This document shows, piece after piece, positions 1 to 8,090 of a DNA stretch of 22,910 nt. Under the pieces are notes generated by a model that was given only the letters and a program-made list of their open reading frames with translations, had not been told where the DNA came from and did not search any database. How positions within the stretch are numbered: the first letter of the stretch is position 1; every line of letters begins with the position of its first letter. This DNA is from Bacteroidales bacterium M5 (lineage in GTDB: Bacteria > Bacteroidota > Bacteroidia > Bacteroidales > Muribaculaceae), in NCBI GenBank assembly GCA_001689535.1, contig LUJP01000113.1:1-22910 (forward strand). The letters are read 5' to 3'. The translations under genes were made by a program, and so were the position numbers.

Positions 1-5
1 CGCCG

Positions 6-32
6 TAGCGTGTCCGCTGAATAGTTACGCTA
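6..32. promoter_or_regulatory. Inverted repeat upstream of efflux operon (possible operator)
   Basis: TAGCGT (6-11) and ACGCTA (27-32) form a perfect 6-base inverted repeat separated by 15 bases. Its right arm lies where the -33 element would sit for the -7 box at 52-59. A dyad over a promoter in front of an efflux operon is what a TetR- or MarR-type repressor site would look like, but no regulator gene is visible in the window. A 6-base arm can occur by chance, so this is a weak call. Confidence 0.22.
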
Positions 33-51
33 TACAGAAGCTGGTTTTGTA

Positions 52-59
52 TAAATTTG
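52..59 (+). promoter_or_regulatory. Candidate Bacteroidetes -7 box for the RND efflux operon
   Basis: TAAATTTG matches the Bacteroidetes sigma-ABfr -7 consensus TAnnTTTG exactly. It lies about 55 bases before the TolC-type start codon. No clear TTG is seen about 20 bases upstream at the -33 position, so the promoter may be weak or activator dependent. Confidence 0.4.
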
Positions 60-113
60 CAAAACGCTTGCGTTTCTGGCGTAAATGTTTGAACATTCCA
101 TTATAATAACCGG

Positions 114-1553
114 ATGACACCACCATCATTACATCACACACTTGCGGCCGCCATCGTGTTGTTTTCAGCAGATGCCTTTGCGCAAGTTCCTTCCCCTCCT
201 TCCGACACACTGAGACTCTCGCTTGAAAAATGCATAGAGATAGCACTTGACGAGAACCCCACCGTGAAGGTGGCCGACATGGAGATCACGCGTCTCGACT
301 ATTCCAAAAAAGAAACCATAGGCCAGCTTCTGCCGACAGTCTCCTTCGGCGGCACCTACAGCCGAACACTTGAGAAACAGACCATGTATATGGACGGCTT
401 CGGAGCTTCCGGCGGGACTTCCTCAGCCGGGGGAGAAAGCGGCGCTGACGGCGAAAAATCTGCCTCAAGAGCCTCGTCACGCCCAGCCTCAGGAATAAAA
501 GTGGGTCGCGACAATTCCTATTCTCTTGGATTCTCCGCGTCAATGCCCCTGATAGCCCCGCAGCTCTGGAAGACGCTTGACCTGAGCGAAAGCCGTATAC
601 TCGAAAGCGTGGAAAAATCGCGCCAGTCGCGACTCCAGCTTATCAATCAGGTGAAAAACGCCTATTATACCCTGCTCTTGGCCGAGGATACACACCGCAC
701 AGTGCTCGAGAGCTACGACATGGCAAAACTCACCGCCGACATCTATCAGAAACGCCACTCACTCGGAACGGCATCTGATTATGACGTGCTCCGCACGCAG
801 GTGGCGCTACAGAACGTGGAGCCGGAGCTTACCCAGGCCGTGATAGCCATCCGGCAGGCGCGGCTGCAGCTCGCCGTGCTGCTGGGATTTGACACCGCAA
901 TAGCCATAAGCCCAACCCAGAAACTGAGCGACTATGAGGAAACGATGTATGAAAGGGCCCTGCAGCTCTCCACCGACATAAAAGACAACTCGGACATGCG
1001 GCTGCTCGACATCCAGACGCGCCAGCTTAACGACGCGCTCAAGATCCAGAAAATGTCGTGGTTCCCTACCCTCGCGCTTTCAGCAAACTACAACTGGACT
1101 GCCATGAACAACGGCTCTCCGTTCAAAAATCTGCGCTGGACACCATATTCCATGATAGGGCTTACGCTTTCGGTGCCGCTTTTCGAAGGAGGCCAGCGCT
1201 ATTCGCGCATAAAGCAGGCGCGCATACAGGTGGAAGAGATGAAATGGCAGCGCGACAACCTGCAGCGCACCATTTCAATGCAGGCCGAAGTGGCTCTTGA
1301 CAACATAAATCTGAACGTGAAGCAGATTGCATCGTGCGCAAGAAGCATTGAACAGGCCGAACGCGCACATGCCATACAGAAAGAGAGCTTCGACATAGGA
1401 GCCACAACCTATCTTGACCTGCGCGACTCAGAGCTTGCGCTCACCCGCTCGCGCCTGGCCTATTATCAGTCAGTCTACAATTACCTTACCGGATGCTCAG
1501 ACCTCGAGCTTCTTCTCGGAAAAGACATACCACCCACAGCTAAACCGTTATGA
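114..1553 (+). CDS. TolC-family outer membrane efflux channel
   Basis: The outer membrane exit duct of a tripartite RND efflux pump. It should trimerise in the outer membrane and dock on the adaptor encoded next. The 479 residues have the TolC-family layout: a signal peptide (about 1-24, ending AFAQ), the opening LSLEKCIEIALDENPTV, two long helical repeats, and the second-repeat LDIQTRQLNDALKIQKMSWFP followed by LSVPLFEGGQRYSRI. The start was chosen because an in-frame TGA lies at 90-92 and this is the only ATG after it. The signal peptide is odd in having no Lys or Arg before its hydrophobic core. Residues about 92-132 are a Gly/Ser/Ala-rich insert (with GASGG and SSAGGESGADGE) where the first extracellular beta-hairpin is expected. 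The stop overlaps the next start (ATGA), so translation is probably coupled. The substrate cannot be read from the sequence. Confidence 0.93.
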   Translation: MTPPSLHHTLAAAIVLFSADAFAQVPSPPSDTLRLSLEKCIEIALDENPTVKVADMEITRLDYSKKETIGQLLPTVSFGGTYSRTLEKQTMYMDGFGASGGTSSAGGESGADGEKSASRASSRPASGIKVGRDNSYSLGFSASMPLIAPQLWKTLDLSESRILESVEKSRQSRLQLINQVKNAYYTLLLAEDTHRTVLESYDMAKLTADIYQKRHSLGTASDYDVLRTQVALQNVEPELTQAVIAIRQARLQLAVLLGFDTAIAISPTQKLSDYEETMYERALQLSTDIKDNSDMRLLDIQTRQLNDALKIQKMSWFPTLALSANYNWTAMNNGSPFKNLRWTPYSMIGLTLSVPLFEGGQRYSRIKQARIQVEEMKWQRDNLQRTISMQAEVALDNINLNVKQIASCARSIEQAERAHAIQKESFDIGATTYLDLRDSELALTRSRLAYYQSVYNYLTGCSDLELLLGKDIPPTAKPL

Positions 1554-2620
1554 GACTCTATCATTTATCCGTCATCACACTGTGCGCCCTTATTGCGGTA
1601 GCAAGCGGATGCAATTCAGACAAAGCCAAAGAAACCGCCAAGACCACATCCCAGGAAGAAATTCCGGCAATAGAAGCGGTAGAAGTAGGACTTCAGACTG
1701 TAGACGCCGTAGGTGAGTATACCGCGACGGTCGAAGCATTCAAGACCAACAACATCTCATCTTCGTCGCCCAACCGCATAAAGCGCATCCTGGTGGATGT
1801 GGGAGCCAAAGTGGCCAAAGGCCAGAAACTCGTGGAGCTCGACGCCACAGGCACCGACCAGCTCAAAGTGCGCCTTGACAACGCACAGAGGGAATATGAC
1901 CGCGCCGTGCAACTGCTCAAGATAGGCGCCGGCACGCAGCAAAGCGTTGACCAACTCAAGACTGAGCTCGACGCCCAGGCCAAACAGTATGCAAATCTGA
2001 TGGAGAACACCTATCTGGTGTCCCCTATTGCCGGAGTGGTTACGGCCCGCAATTATGATCCCGGCGACATGACCGGCTCTCTTCCCATTCTCACTGTGGA
2101 GCAGATTCACCCGGTGAAAGTGATGATCAACATCAGCGAGGCCGAGTATTCCAAAGTGAAAAAAGGGATGAAGGTAAACGTGAATCTCGACGTATATCCC
2201 GACGAGACTTTCACCGGCACCGTCTATCTGGTACACCCCTCAATCGATGCGTCGACACGCACCTTCACGGCCGAAATCACCATTGACAATCCGCAGGACA
2301 GAGTGATACCCGGCATGTTTGCACGAGTGAACATACTGTTCGGCACAACCGAGCATGTGGTGGTTCCCGACCGGGCAGTAGTGAAACAGACCGGCTCGGG
2401 CAAGCGGTTTGTCTATGTGTACAATCCGGCTGACTCCACCGTGAGCTATCTTCCGGTTGAACTGGGACAGCGTCTGACCGACAGCTACGAGATCATAAGC
2501 GGCGTGGAACCCGGCAGCCTCGTGGTGATTACAGGACAGCCCCGCTTACGCGACGGCAGCAAGGCACGCCTCTTTAACAAAAACGAAAATCCATCCCCTA
2601 CGCCTAACGACAGCATATGA
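1550..2620 (+). CDS. RND efflux periplasmic adaptor (membrane fusion protein), lipoprotein
   Basis: Links the inner membrane pump to the TolC-type channel. The first 21 residues form a lipoprotein signal with lipobox VASGC (Cys21), so the mature protein is anchored by lipid. A lipoyl-like half motif is visible (IKRILVDVGAKVAKGQKLVELD, about 74-95), then a short alpha-hairpin (about 96-150, LDNAQREYDRAVQLLKIGAG), then the second lipoyl half (YLVSPIAGVVTARNYDPGD). The beta-barrel and membrane-proximal domains follow (for example VIPGMFARVNILFG and VVPDRAVVKQ). The length of 356 residues is normal for the HlyD/AcrA family. It overlaps both neighbours by four bases (ATGA), consistent with one polycistronic message. 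It resembles AcrA/MexA adaptors rather than metal-efflux CusB adaptors: no His- or Met-rich N-terminal metal segment is seen. Confidence 0.94.
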   Translation: MRLYHLSVITLCALIAVASGCNSDKAKETAKTTSQEEIPAIEAVEVGLQTVDAVGEYTATVEAFKTNNISSSSPNRIKRILVDVGAKVAKGQKLVELDATGTDQLKVRLDNAQREYDRAVQLLKIGAGTQQSVDQLKTELDAQAKQYANLMENTYLVSPIAGVVTARNYDPGDMTGSLPILTVEQIHPVKVMINISEAEYSKVKKGMKVNVNLDVYPDETFTGTVYLVHPSIDASTRTFTAEITIDNPQDRVIPGMFARVNILFGTTEHVVVPDRAVVKQTGSGKRFVYVYNPADSTVSYLPVELGQRLTDSYEIISGVEPGSLVVITGQPRLRDGSKARLFNKNENPSPTPNDSI

Positions 2621-5600
2621 GCATTTACGCAAGCGCGGTAAAACGCCCGGTGATGACGGCCCTGTGTTTCGTGGCCGTCGCCATCCTCGGTCTGTATTCA
2701 CTTACCAAACTCCCTATCGACCTCTATCCCGATGTGGAGACCAACACCATAATGGTGATGACCACCTATCAGGGCGCGAGCGCGCAGGACATAGAGCAGA
2801 ACGTGACACGTCCGCTTGAGAACGTGCTCAACTCCGTGAACGACCTAAAGCACATCACATCGAAATCGCGTGAAAACATCTCGGTGATCACACTGGAATT
2901 CGAGTATGGAAAGGACATCGACGTGCTGACCAACGATGTGCGCGACAAACTCGACATGGTGAAGAGCCAGCTGCCCGACAACGCCGAGAACCCGATAATA
3001 TTCAAGTTCAGCTCCGATATGATTCCCATAGTGCTGCTTTCGGTGCAGGCCAAGGAAAGCATGCCGGGACTGTACAAGATACTCGACGAGAGCGTGGCCA
3101 ATCCTCTGGCACGCATATCAGGAGTAGGTTCAGTGTCGATTTCCGGAGCGCCCAAGCGCGAGATACACGTGTATATCGATCCACTGAGGCTCGAGGCCTA
3201 TAATCTGACGGTGGAATCCATCTCGCAGGTGATTGCGGCCGAGAACCGCAATGTGCCCGGCGGCTCATTCGACATAGGCTCCGACACATACTCTCTGCGC
3301 GTGCAGGGCGAATTCAAGGACGCCACGGAGCTAAATAACATAGTGGTAGGCTCACGCGACGGACGCAATATCTATCTTCGCGATGTGGCCCGCGTGGACG
3401 ACTCGCTGGAAGAACGCGCCCAGCAGACATTCAACGACGGCGAGAAAGGCGCCATGATAGTGATTCAGAAACAGTCGGGAGCCAATTCAGTGGAAATATC
3501 CAACAAGGTACTGAAACTACTTCCCTCCATTCAGAAACGCCTGCCATCCGACGTGAAGCTCGGCATCATAGTGGACACATCCGACAATATCCGCAACACC
3601 ATAAAATCACTTGTGGAGACGGTGCTGTACGCCCTGCTGTTCGTGGTGATAGTGGTGTTCACCTTCCTTGGAAGATGGCGCGCCACGCTCATCATCACCA
3701 TCACCATTCCCATATCGCTCATAGCCTCGTTCATTTATCTTGCGGCAACGGGCAACTCGCTCAACATCGTCTCGCTATCGGCTCTCTCGATTTCGATAGG
3801 CATGGTAGTGGACGACGCAATCGTGGTGCTTGAGAACGTAACGACCCATATAGAACGCGGTGCCGATCCCAAGCAGGCGGCCATTCACGGCACAAACGAG
3901 GTTGCCGTGTCGGTAATCGCCTCGACGCTGACCCTTATAGCCGTGTTCTTCCCCCTTACGCTCGTCACCGGCATGACCGGTGTGCTCTTCCGTCAGCTGG
4001 GCTGGATGGTATGTATAATGATGGTGATTTCTACCGTCTGCGCTCTCTCGCTCACCCCCATGCTCTGCTCGCGACTGCTCCGCCGCGACAACAAACACGG
4101 AAAGCTCTACACACTGCTGTTCACTCCAATTAACAAAGGTCTGGATGCGTTTGACCGCGGTTACGCCCGGGTGCTCAACTATGTGGTGGAGCACAAGAGT
4201 CTCACCATCGGATGCTGTATGGCCATATTCGTGGGCTCTCTGTTCCTGCTAAAATATGTGGGCACGGAGTTTTTCCCGACGGCCGACGATGCGCGACTCG
4301 GCGTAAACCTCGAGCTTCCCATCGGATCGAGGGTTGAACTCGCTCAGGAAGCCACCGCACGTCTGTCGCGTGAGTGGCGCGAGAAATATCCCGAAATAAA
4401 GATGCTCAACTATACCACCGGCAACGCATCGAGCGACAACACCTTCGCCTCGCTGAGCGACAACGGCCCGCATATCGTGTCGATGAACATACGCCTCACC
4501 GACCCCGGCGAGCGCGACCGGTCGAGCATGGAGCTTGCCGCCCTGATGCGCCAGGACCTTCAGGAACGATTCCCTGAGTTCAAGAAAGCGCAGGTGAATG
4601 TGGGCGGACGCCGAGGCGGCGGCATGGGTGGCCAGTCGTCAGTGGACTTTGAAATATACGGCTACGATTTCACCGAGACCGACTCCGTGGCATCACAGCT
4701 TAAATCGGCTCTTGAAAAGGTGCCGGGAGCAGCCGACGTAATGGTATCGCGCTCGGATTACCAGCCCGAATATCAGGTGGACTTCGACCGCGAGAAACTG
4801 GCCCTCTACGGCCTCAACCTCACCACAGCGGCAAACTATCTGCGAAACCGCATAAACGGCAATCTCTCGAGTTACTTCCGTGAGGACGGCGAAGAATACG
4901 ACATGAAAGTGATGTATGCGCCCGAGCACCGCACATCAATCACCGATATAGAAAATATCCTCATATACAACGCCGAAGGAAAAGGCGTGAGGGTGAAAGA
5001 CGTGGGAAAGGTAGTGGAACGTTTCACGCCTCCCACAATCGAGCGCAAGGACCGCGAGCGCATAATCACGGTTTCGACCGTAGTGGCCGGCGTGCCAATG
5101 AGTACCGTCGTAGACTCAGCCAACGTGATAATAGACCGGATGGAGATTCCGGCCGGCGTGAACATACAGCTTGCAGGCTCCTACGAGGACCAGCAGGAAT
5201 CGTTCACTGACCTGCTTACTCTCGCCGTGCTCATAATCGTGCTGGTATACATAGTGATGGCTGCACAGTTTGAGAGCTACACCTATCCGGGCATAATCAT
5301 GACCTCGCTTCTCTTTGCATTCTCAGGCGTGTTCATCATCCTGTATCTCACAGGACACACCCTCAATGTGATGTCGATGATCGGAGCCATTATGCTTATA
5401 GGTATTGTGGTGAAAAACGGTATAGTGCTGATTGACTACATATCGCTGAACCGCGAGCGAGGCATGTCGATACGCCGTGCGGTGGTGCTCGGCGGCAAAT
5501 CGCGTCTGCGCCCCGTGGTGATGACCACCCTTACCACCATCCTCGGTATGGTGCCGATGGCATTCGGTACGGGCCAGGGAGCGGAAATGTGGCGCCCGAT

Positions 5601-5745
5601 GGGAACGGCGGTTATCGGCGGTCTGACACTGTCGACCATCCTGACACTTCTCTTTGTGCCGACACTCTACTGCATATTCGCCTACGTGGGCGTAAAACGC
5701 AACCGCAGGAAGCTCCGCGAAGCCCTCGCCACAACGAAATCATAG
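2617..5745 (+). CDS. RND efflux transporter, HAE1 (AcrB-like) family
   Basis: Inner membrane, proton-driven pump of the tripartite system. The 1042 residues match AcrB-type pumps (~1030-1050). The N-terminus MSIYASAVKRPV starts TM1. TM4 carries the paired proton-relay aspartates D399 and D400 in GMVVDDAIVVLENV, and TM10 carries the matching lysine K933 in GIVVKNGIVLIDYI. This pattern is diagnostic of hydrophobe/amphiphile exporters rather than CusA-type metal pumps, whose TM4 motif differs. Two large periplasmic loops (about 35-330 and 555-865) carry the porter and docking domains. A Gly/Arg patch, VGGRRGGGMGGQ (662-673), lies in the second loop and is unusual. The start overlaps the adaptor stop by four bases. 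A small PII-like gene follows after 29 bases. The substrate is not predictable. Confidence 0.95.
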   Translation: MSIYASAVKRPVMTALCFVAVAILGLYSLTKLPIDLYPDVETNTIMVMTTYQGASAQDIEQNVTRPLENVLNSVNDLKHITSKSRENISVITLEFEYGKDIDVLTNDVRDKLDMVKSQLPDNAENPIIFKFSSDMIPIVLLSVQAKESMPGLYKILDESVANPLARISGVGSVSISGAPKREIHVYIDPLRLEAYNLTVESISQVIAAENRNVPGGSFDIGSDTYSLRVQGEFKDATELNNIVVGSRDGRNIYLRDVARVDDSLEERAQQTFNDGEKGAMIVIQKQSGANSVEISNKVLKLLPSIQKRLPSDVKLGIIVDTSDNIRNTIKSLVETVLYALLFVVIVVFTFLGRWRATLIITITIPISLIASFIYLAATGNSLNIVSLSALSISIGMVVDDAIVVLENVTTHIERGADPKQAAIHGTNEVAVSVIASTLTLIAVFFPLTLVTGMTGVLFRQLGWMVCIMMVISTVCALSLTPMLCSRLLRRDNKHGKLYTLLFTPINKGLDAFDRGYARVLNYVVEHKSLTIGCCMAIFVGSLFLLKYVGTEFFPTADDARLGVNLELPIGSRVELAQEATARLSREWREKYPEIKMLNYTTGNASSDNTFASLSDNGPHIVSMNIRLTDPGERDRSSMELAALMRQDLQERFPEFKKAQVNVGGRRGGGMGGQSSVDFEIYGYDFTETDSVASQLKSALEKVPGAADVMVSRSDYQPEYQVDFDREKLALYGLNLTTAANYLRNRINGNLSSYFREDGEEYDMKVMYAPEHRTSITDIENILIYNAEGKGVRVKDVGKVVERFTPPTIERKDRERIITVSTVVAGVPMSTVVDSANVIIDRMEIPAGVNIQLAGSYEDQQESFTDLLTLAVLIIVLVYIVMAAQFESYTYPGIIMTSLLFAFSGVFIILYLTGHTLNVMSMIGAIMLIGIVVKNGIVLIDYISLNRERGMSIRRAVVLGGKSRLRPVVMTTLTTILGMVPMAFGTGQGAEMWRPMGTAVIGGLTLSTILTLLFVPTLYCIFAYVGVKRNRRKLREALATTKS

Positions 5746-5774
5746 CGTTTGATCAATTTTAATACCGAACTGAG

Positions 5775-6068
5775 ATGAAATCAGTATTCATAGCCTTTGA
5801 CCAGGCACACTACCATAACATAATAGACGCTCTCGACCGCAGCAACTGCCGTGGCTTCACGGCGTGGGGCCAGGTTTCGGGCCGCGGAACCGCCACTGGC
5901 GAACCGCATTACGGCACCCATGCATGGCCCTCGATGTCATCGGCCATTCTCGCCGTAGTGGAGGACTCTAAGGTTGAAAAACTGCTTGGGCGCCTGCGTG
6001 CGCTCGACCAGGAATCGCCCATGCTCGGACTGAGAGCCTTCGTGTGGAATGTAGAGCAGATGATCTGA
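5775..6068 (+). CDS. Small PII-like (P-II superfamily, transporter-associated) protein
   Basis: A 97-residue cytosolic protein encoded 29 bases after the RND pump and before the tRNA promoter, so it is probably the last gene of the efflux operon. The predicted pattern is that of the ferredoxin-like PII/CutA fold. It begins with the strand MKSVFIAFD, then a helix (HYHNIIDALDRS), a strand (GFTAWGQVSG), a Gly-rich segment at 32-50 in the place of the T-loop, another strand (SSAILAVVED), a helix (KVEKLLGRLRAL) and a closing strand (GLRAFVWNV). Small PII-like proteins encoded beside RND exporters in Bacteroidetes and Proteobacteria are described as a separate PII group (PII-NG). No classical uridylylation tyrosine context or PII signature is obvious. 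I infer a sensing or regulatory role for the pump. The fold call rests on pattern and context only. Confidence 0.65.
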   Translation: MKSVFIAFDQAHYHNIIDALDRSNCRGFTAWGQVSGRGTATGEPHYGTHAWPSMSSAILAVVEDSKVEKLLGRLRALDQESPMLGLRAFVWNVEQMI

Positions 6069-6083
6069 CATAACAAATACGGC

Positions 6084-6114
6084 TTGCACAGTTCGGCAAT
6101 AATGCTTACCTTTG
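6084..6114 (+). promoter_or_regulatory. Bacteroidetes promoter for tRNA-Leu
   Basis: A -33 TTG (6084-6086) is followed after 20 bases by TACCTTTG (6107-6114), an exact TAnnTTTG -7 box. The tRNA 5' end lies 12 bases further on. Both sequence and spacing fit the Bacteroides housekeeping promoter. Confidence 0.75.
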
Positions 6115-6125
6115 CAGCCGTAAGA

Positions 6126-6207
6126 GCGCGCGTGGCGTAATTGGTAGCCGCGCCAGACTTAGGATCTGGTGTCTTACGACGTGGGGGTTCGAGTCCCTTC
6201 GCGCGCA
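6126..6207 (+). tRNA. tRNA-Leu (anticodon UAG)
   Basis: A full class II cloverleaf can be folded by eye. The acceptor stem pairs GCGCGCG (6126-6132) with CGCGCGC (6200-6206), followed by discriminator A. The anticodon stem is CCAGA/TCTGG with loop CTTAGGA, giving anticodon TAG. The long variable arm contains the GTC/GAC stem typical of tRNA-Leu. The T-arm is GGGGG-TTCGAGT-CCCTT with two G-U pairs. CCA is not encoded (ACTT follows). It has its own promoter and terminator. Confidence 0.97.
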
Positions 6208-6213
6208 CTTAAT

Positions 6214-6250
6214 ACCCCTTGTCCCTTAAAAGTCAAGGGGTTGCTTTTTT
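6214..6250 (+). terminator. Rho-independent terminator after tRNA-Leu
   Basis: ACCCCTTG (6214-6221) pairs with CAAGGGGT (6234-6241) around a 12-base loop, followed by a run of six T at 6245-6250. It ends the tRNA transcript. It also lies only 17 bases before the fucosidase start, so it could act as an attenuator for that gene. Confidence 0.8.
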
Positions 6251-6267
6251 CTAATAACCTTCCATCC

Positions 6268-7689
6268 ATGAAACCGATATTCAAGAAGCTCTCAGGCTCC
6301 ATCATCACCTTATCTCTGCTATGCGCGTCAGCGCCGCTTCACGCACAGTTTGCCGACAACAACGGAATGCGTCACGAACGCTCCGACGGCTACGTAACAC
6401 CCAATGACCCGCTGGTATTGGAAAAACTTGACAAATGGAAAGATCTTAAATTCGGAGTGATATTCCACTGGGGACTCTACAGCGTTCCCGGCATCATGGA
6501 GTCATGGCTTCTCTGCGGAGAGGATGTGGACTGGATTCAGCGTCCGGCCAACATGACCTACGAGGAGTATAAAAACTGGTATTGGGGCCATAAGGAAACA
6601 TTCAACCCCACCGCTTTCGACCCCGCCGGATGGGCCGACATAATGAAACGCGGAGGCATGAAATATATGGTGTTCACCACCAAGCATCATGAAGGATTCT
6701 GCATGTTCGATACCAAGCAGACCGATTTCTCAATCATGAACGGGCCGTTCGGAAAAGATCCGAGGGCAAACATCGCCAAACATGTGTTTGACGCGTTCCG
6801 CGACAAAGGCTTTATGATCGGAGCCTACTTCTCGAAGCCCGACTGGCATTCCGACTACTACTGGTGGCGCCGCTATCCCACCAGCGACCGCAATGTGAAC
6901 TATAAGCCTCAGAACCATCCCGAACAATGGAAAAAATTTCAGGACTTCACCTTCAACCAGATTGAGGAGCTCATGACCGGGTATGGCCCCATAGATATAC
7001 TGTGGCTTGACGGAGGTCAGGTGCAACCGCGCTTCAACCAGGACATAAAGATGGACCGCATTTCTACAATGGCTCGCAGCCATCAGCCGGGACTGATAGT
7101 GGTTGACCGCACCGTAAAGGGCGAATTCGAGAATTATCAGACTCCGGAGGGTGAAGTACCTGAAACCCAGCTCGAAATTCCATGGGAAACGTGTATGCCA
7201 ATGCACGGCTGGGGCTGGCGCGCCGAGGGAGAGTATAAGAGCTCAAAAATGATAATCGCAACGCTCATCGAGGTTGTGGCCAAGGGCGGCAACCTGCTTC
7301 TGGGCGTAGGCCCCACACCGATGGGAACCATTGACTATGATGCCCGTGAGCGCGTGGATAACGTTGGCAAATGGCTCGAAAAGAACGGCGAAGGAATTTA
7401 CAACACCGTCAACGCCAAGCATTACAACGACGGCAAAGTGTGGTTCACCCGCAACAAAGACGGCAATAAACACTATGCTTTCTATGCCCTTGACGACGAA
7501 GACAGCCTCCCCTCCACTATAGAATGGACAGGAAATATTCCCGAAGGCAACCAGGTGAAAATCCTCGGTAACGGACGCACGCTCAAATGCACCACTAACG
7601 ATGGCAGAGTGAGCGTAAAACTACCTCGCGACATTGACCGAAACTCCTCCCTGGGCCTTACCTTCACCATCAAACCGGAAAACCCCTAA
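6268..7689 (+). CDS. Secreted alpha-L-fucosidase, GH29
   Basis: Releases L-fucose from the non-reducing ends of glycans such as host mucin. The 473 residues begin with a signal peptide (MKPIFKKLSG, hydrophobic core, APLHAQ, about 1-27). They continue with a GH29 catalytic barrel: KFGVIFHWGLYS (61-72), TTKHHEGFCMFD (137-148, paired H140/H141), GAYFSKPDWH, and the nucleophile motif ILWLDGGQV with Asp248. The conserved end-of-barrel segment KGGNLLLGVGPTP lies near 339-351. The C-terminal ~90 residues are probably the family's beta-sandwich. The reading frame stays open upstream into the tRNA, but only the ATG at 6268 gives a signal peptide and lies clear of the tRNA. No lipobox is seen, so a periplasmic location is likely. 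No promoter fits in the 17 bases after the terminator, so readthrough or a promoter within the tRNA must drive it. No susC/susD pair is nearby. Confidence 0.93.
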   Translation: MKPIFKKLSGSIITLSLLCASAPLHAQFADNNGMRHERSDGYVTPNDPLVLEKLDKWKDLKFGVIFHWGLYSVPGIMESWLLCGEDVDWIQRPANMTYEEYKNWYWGHKETFNPTAFDPAGWADIMKRGGMKYMVFTTKHHEGFCMFDTKQTDFSIMNGPFGKDPRANIAKHVFDAFRDKGFMIGAYFSKPDWHSDYYWWRRYPTSDRNVNYKPQNHPEQWKKFQDFTFNQIEELMTGYGPIDILWLDGGQVQPRFNQDIKMDRISTMARSHQPGLIVVDRTVKGEFENYQTPEGEVPETQLEIPWETCMPMHGWGWRAEGEYKSSKMIIATLIEVVAKGGNLLLGVGPTPMGTIDYDARERVDNVGKWLEKNGEGIYNTVNAKHYNDGKVWFTRNKDGNKHYAFYALDDEDSLPSTIEWTGNIPEGNQVKILGNGRTLKCTTNDGRVSVKLPRDIDRNSSLGLTFTIKPENP

Positions 7690-7722
7690 GGACGTTCTTT
7701 ATTATCATTATTAATACAGACG

Positions 7723-7762
7723 GTACATTTTGAGCCGGAAGGAAGTTCGGCTGGAAGTGTAC
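7723..7762. repeat. Long imperfect palindrome downstream of the fucosidase gene
   Basis: GTACA (7723-7727) pairs with TGTAC (7758-7762), and nested inside, AGCCG (7733-7737) pairs with CGGCT (7748-7752). The structure could fold in RNA from either strand, but no T-run follows on the + strand. It may protect the 3' end of the fucosidase message or act as a weak terminator. Confidence 0.35.
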
Positions 7763-7827
7763 AGTTGCTGTTGTTGGGACCTTGTTCATCGGGATGTGAA
7801 GTATGACATCCGGAAAAGGATGTTTAG

Positions 7828-8090
7828 GTAAACGACCGGAGAATATGGAAGCTTCAGATTATAGTAAACGGAGTGGGAACTGCCGGATAAGCAAACAGCA
7901 AGAGAATTAACGGCCAATGAACAAACAGCCGTAGAGGAAACTAACGGAGAAGTAAACAGCAAATGGATTAACGGCCATTGAATAAACAGTAGGAAAAGTA
8001 AACAGCAGGAAAATAAGAAACCAATTAACAAACTGCCGGAGACGTAAGCAACAGGATAGGTAACCGTCGGTAATGTAAACAGCCGGAGAC
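7828..8090. repeat. Array of degenerate ~15-base tandem repeats
   Basis: This fills most of the 456-base gene-free stretch between the fucosidase and Skp-like genes. About 14 related units can be aligned on a core near GTAAACAGCCGGAGA, with ATTAACGGCCAATGA as a variant. Unit starts fall near 7828, 7864, 7891, 7906, 7921, 7940, 7952, 7967, 7982, 7998, 8024, 8044, 8060 and 8075. Most steps are 15-16 bases, with wider gaps where units have decayed. Two 25-base blocks (7906-7930 and 7967-7991) are near copies 61 bases apart. The purine-rich strand is the + strand. The last unit forms a hairpin with an inverted half-copy at 8104-8111. There is no constant repeat with unique spacers, so it is not CRISPR. 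The function is unknown. Confidence 0.6.

Noticed and set aside
2617..5745. Heavy-metal (CusA/CzcA) pump
   Set aside because: The adjacent PII-like gene suggested it, but the TM4 DD pair and TM10 Lys are HAE1/AcrB features and the adaptor lacks metal-rich segments.
6169..6267. Upstream extension of the fucosidase frame starting inside tRNA-Leu
   Set aside because: It would overlap the tRNA and terminator and push the signal peptide 33 residues inside. The ATG at 6268 fits better.
7786..8031. 81-codon frame on the - strand, rich in Leu/Phe/Ser, through the repeat array
   Set aside because: Its apparent five-residue periodicity is just the 15-base DNA repeat read in frame. It has no recognisable domain and no upstream promoter or start context.
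7828..8090. CRISPR array
   Set aside because: The units are only ~15 bases, degenerate and directly adjoining, with no constant repeat and unique spacers, and no cas genes are nearby.
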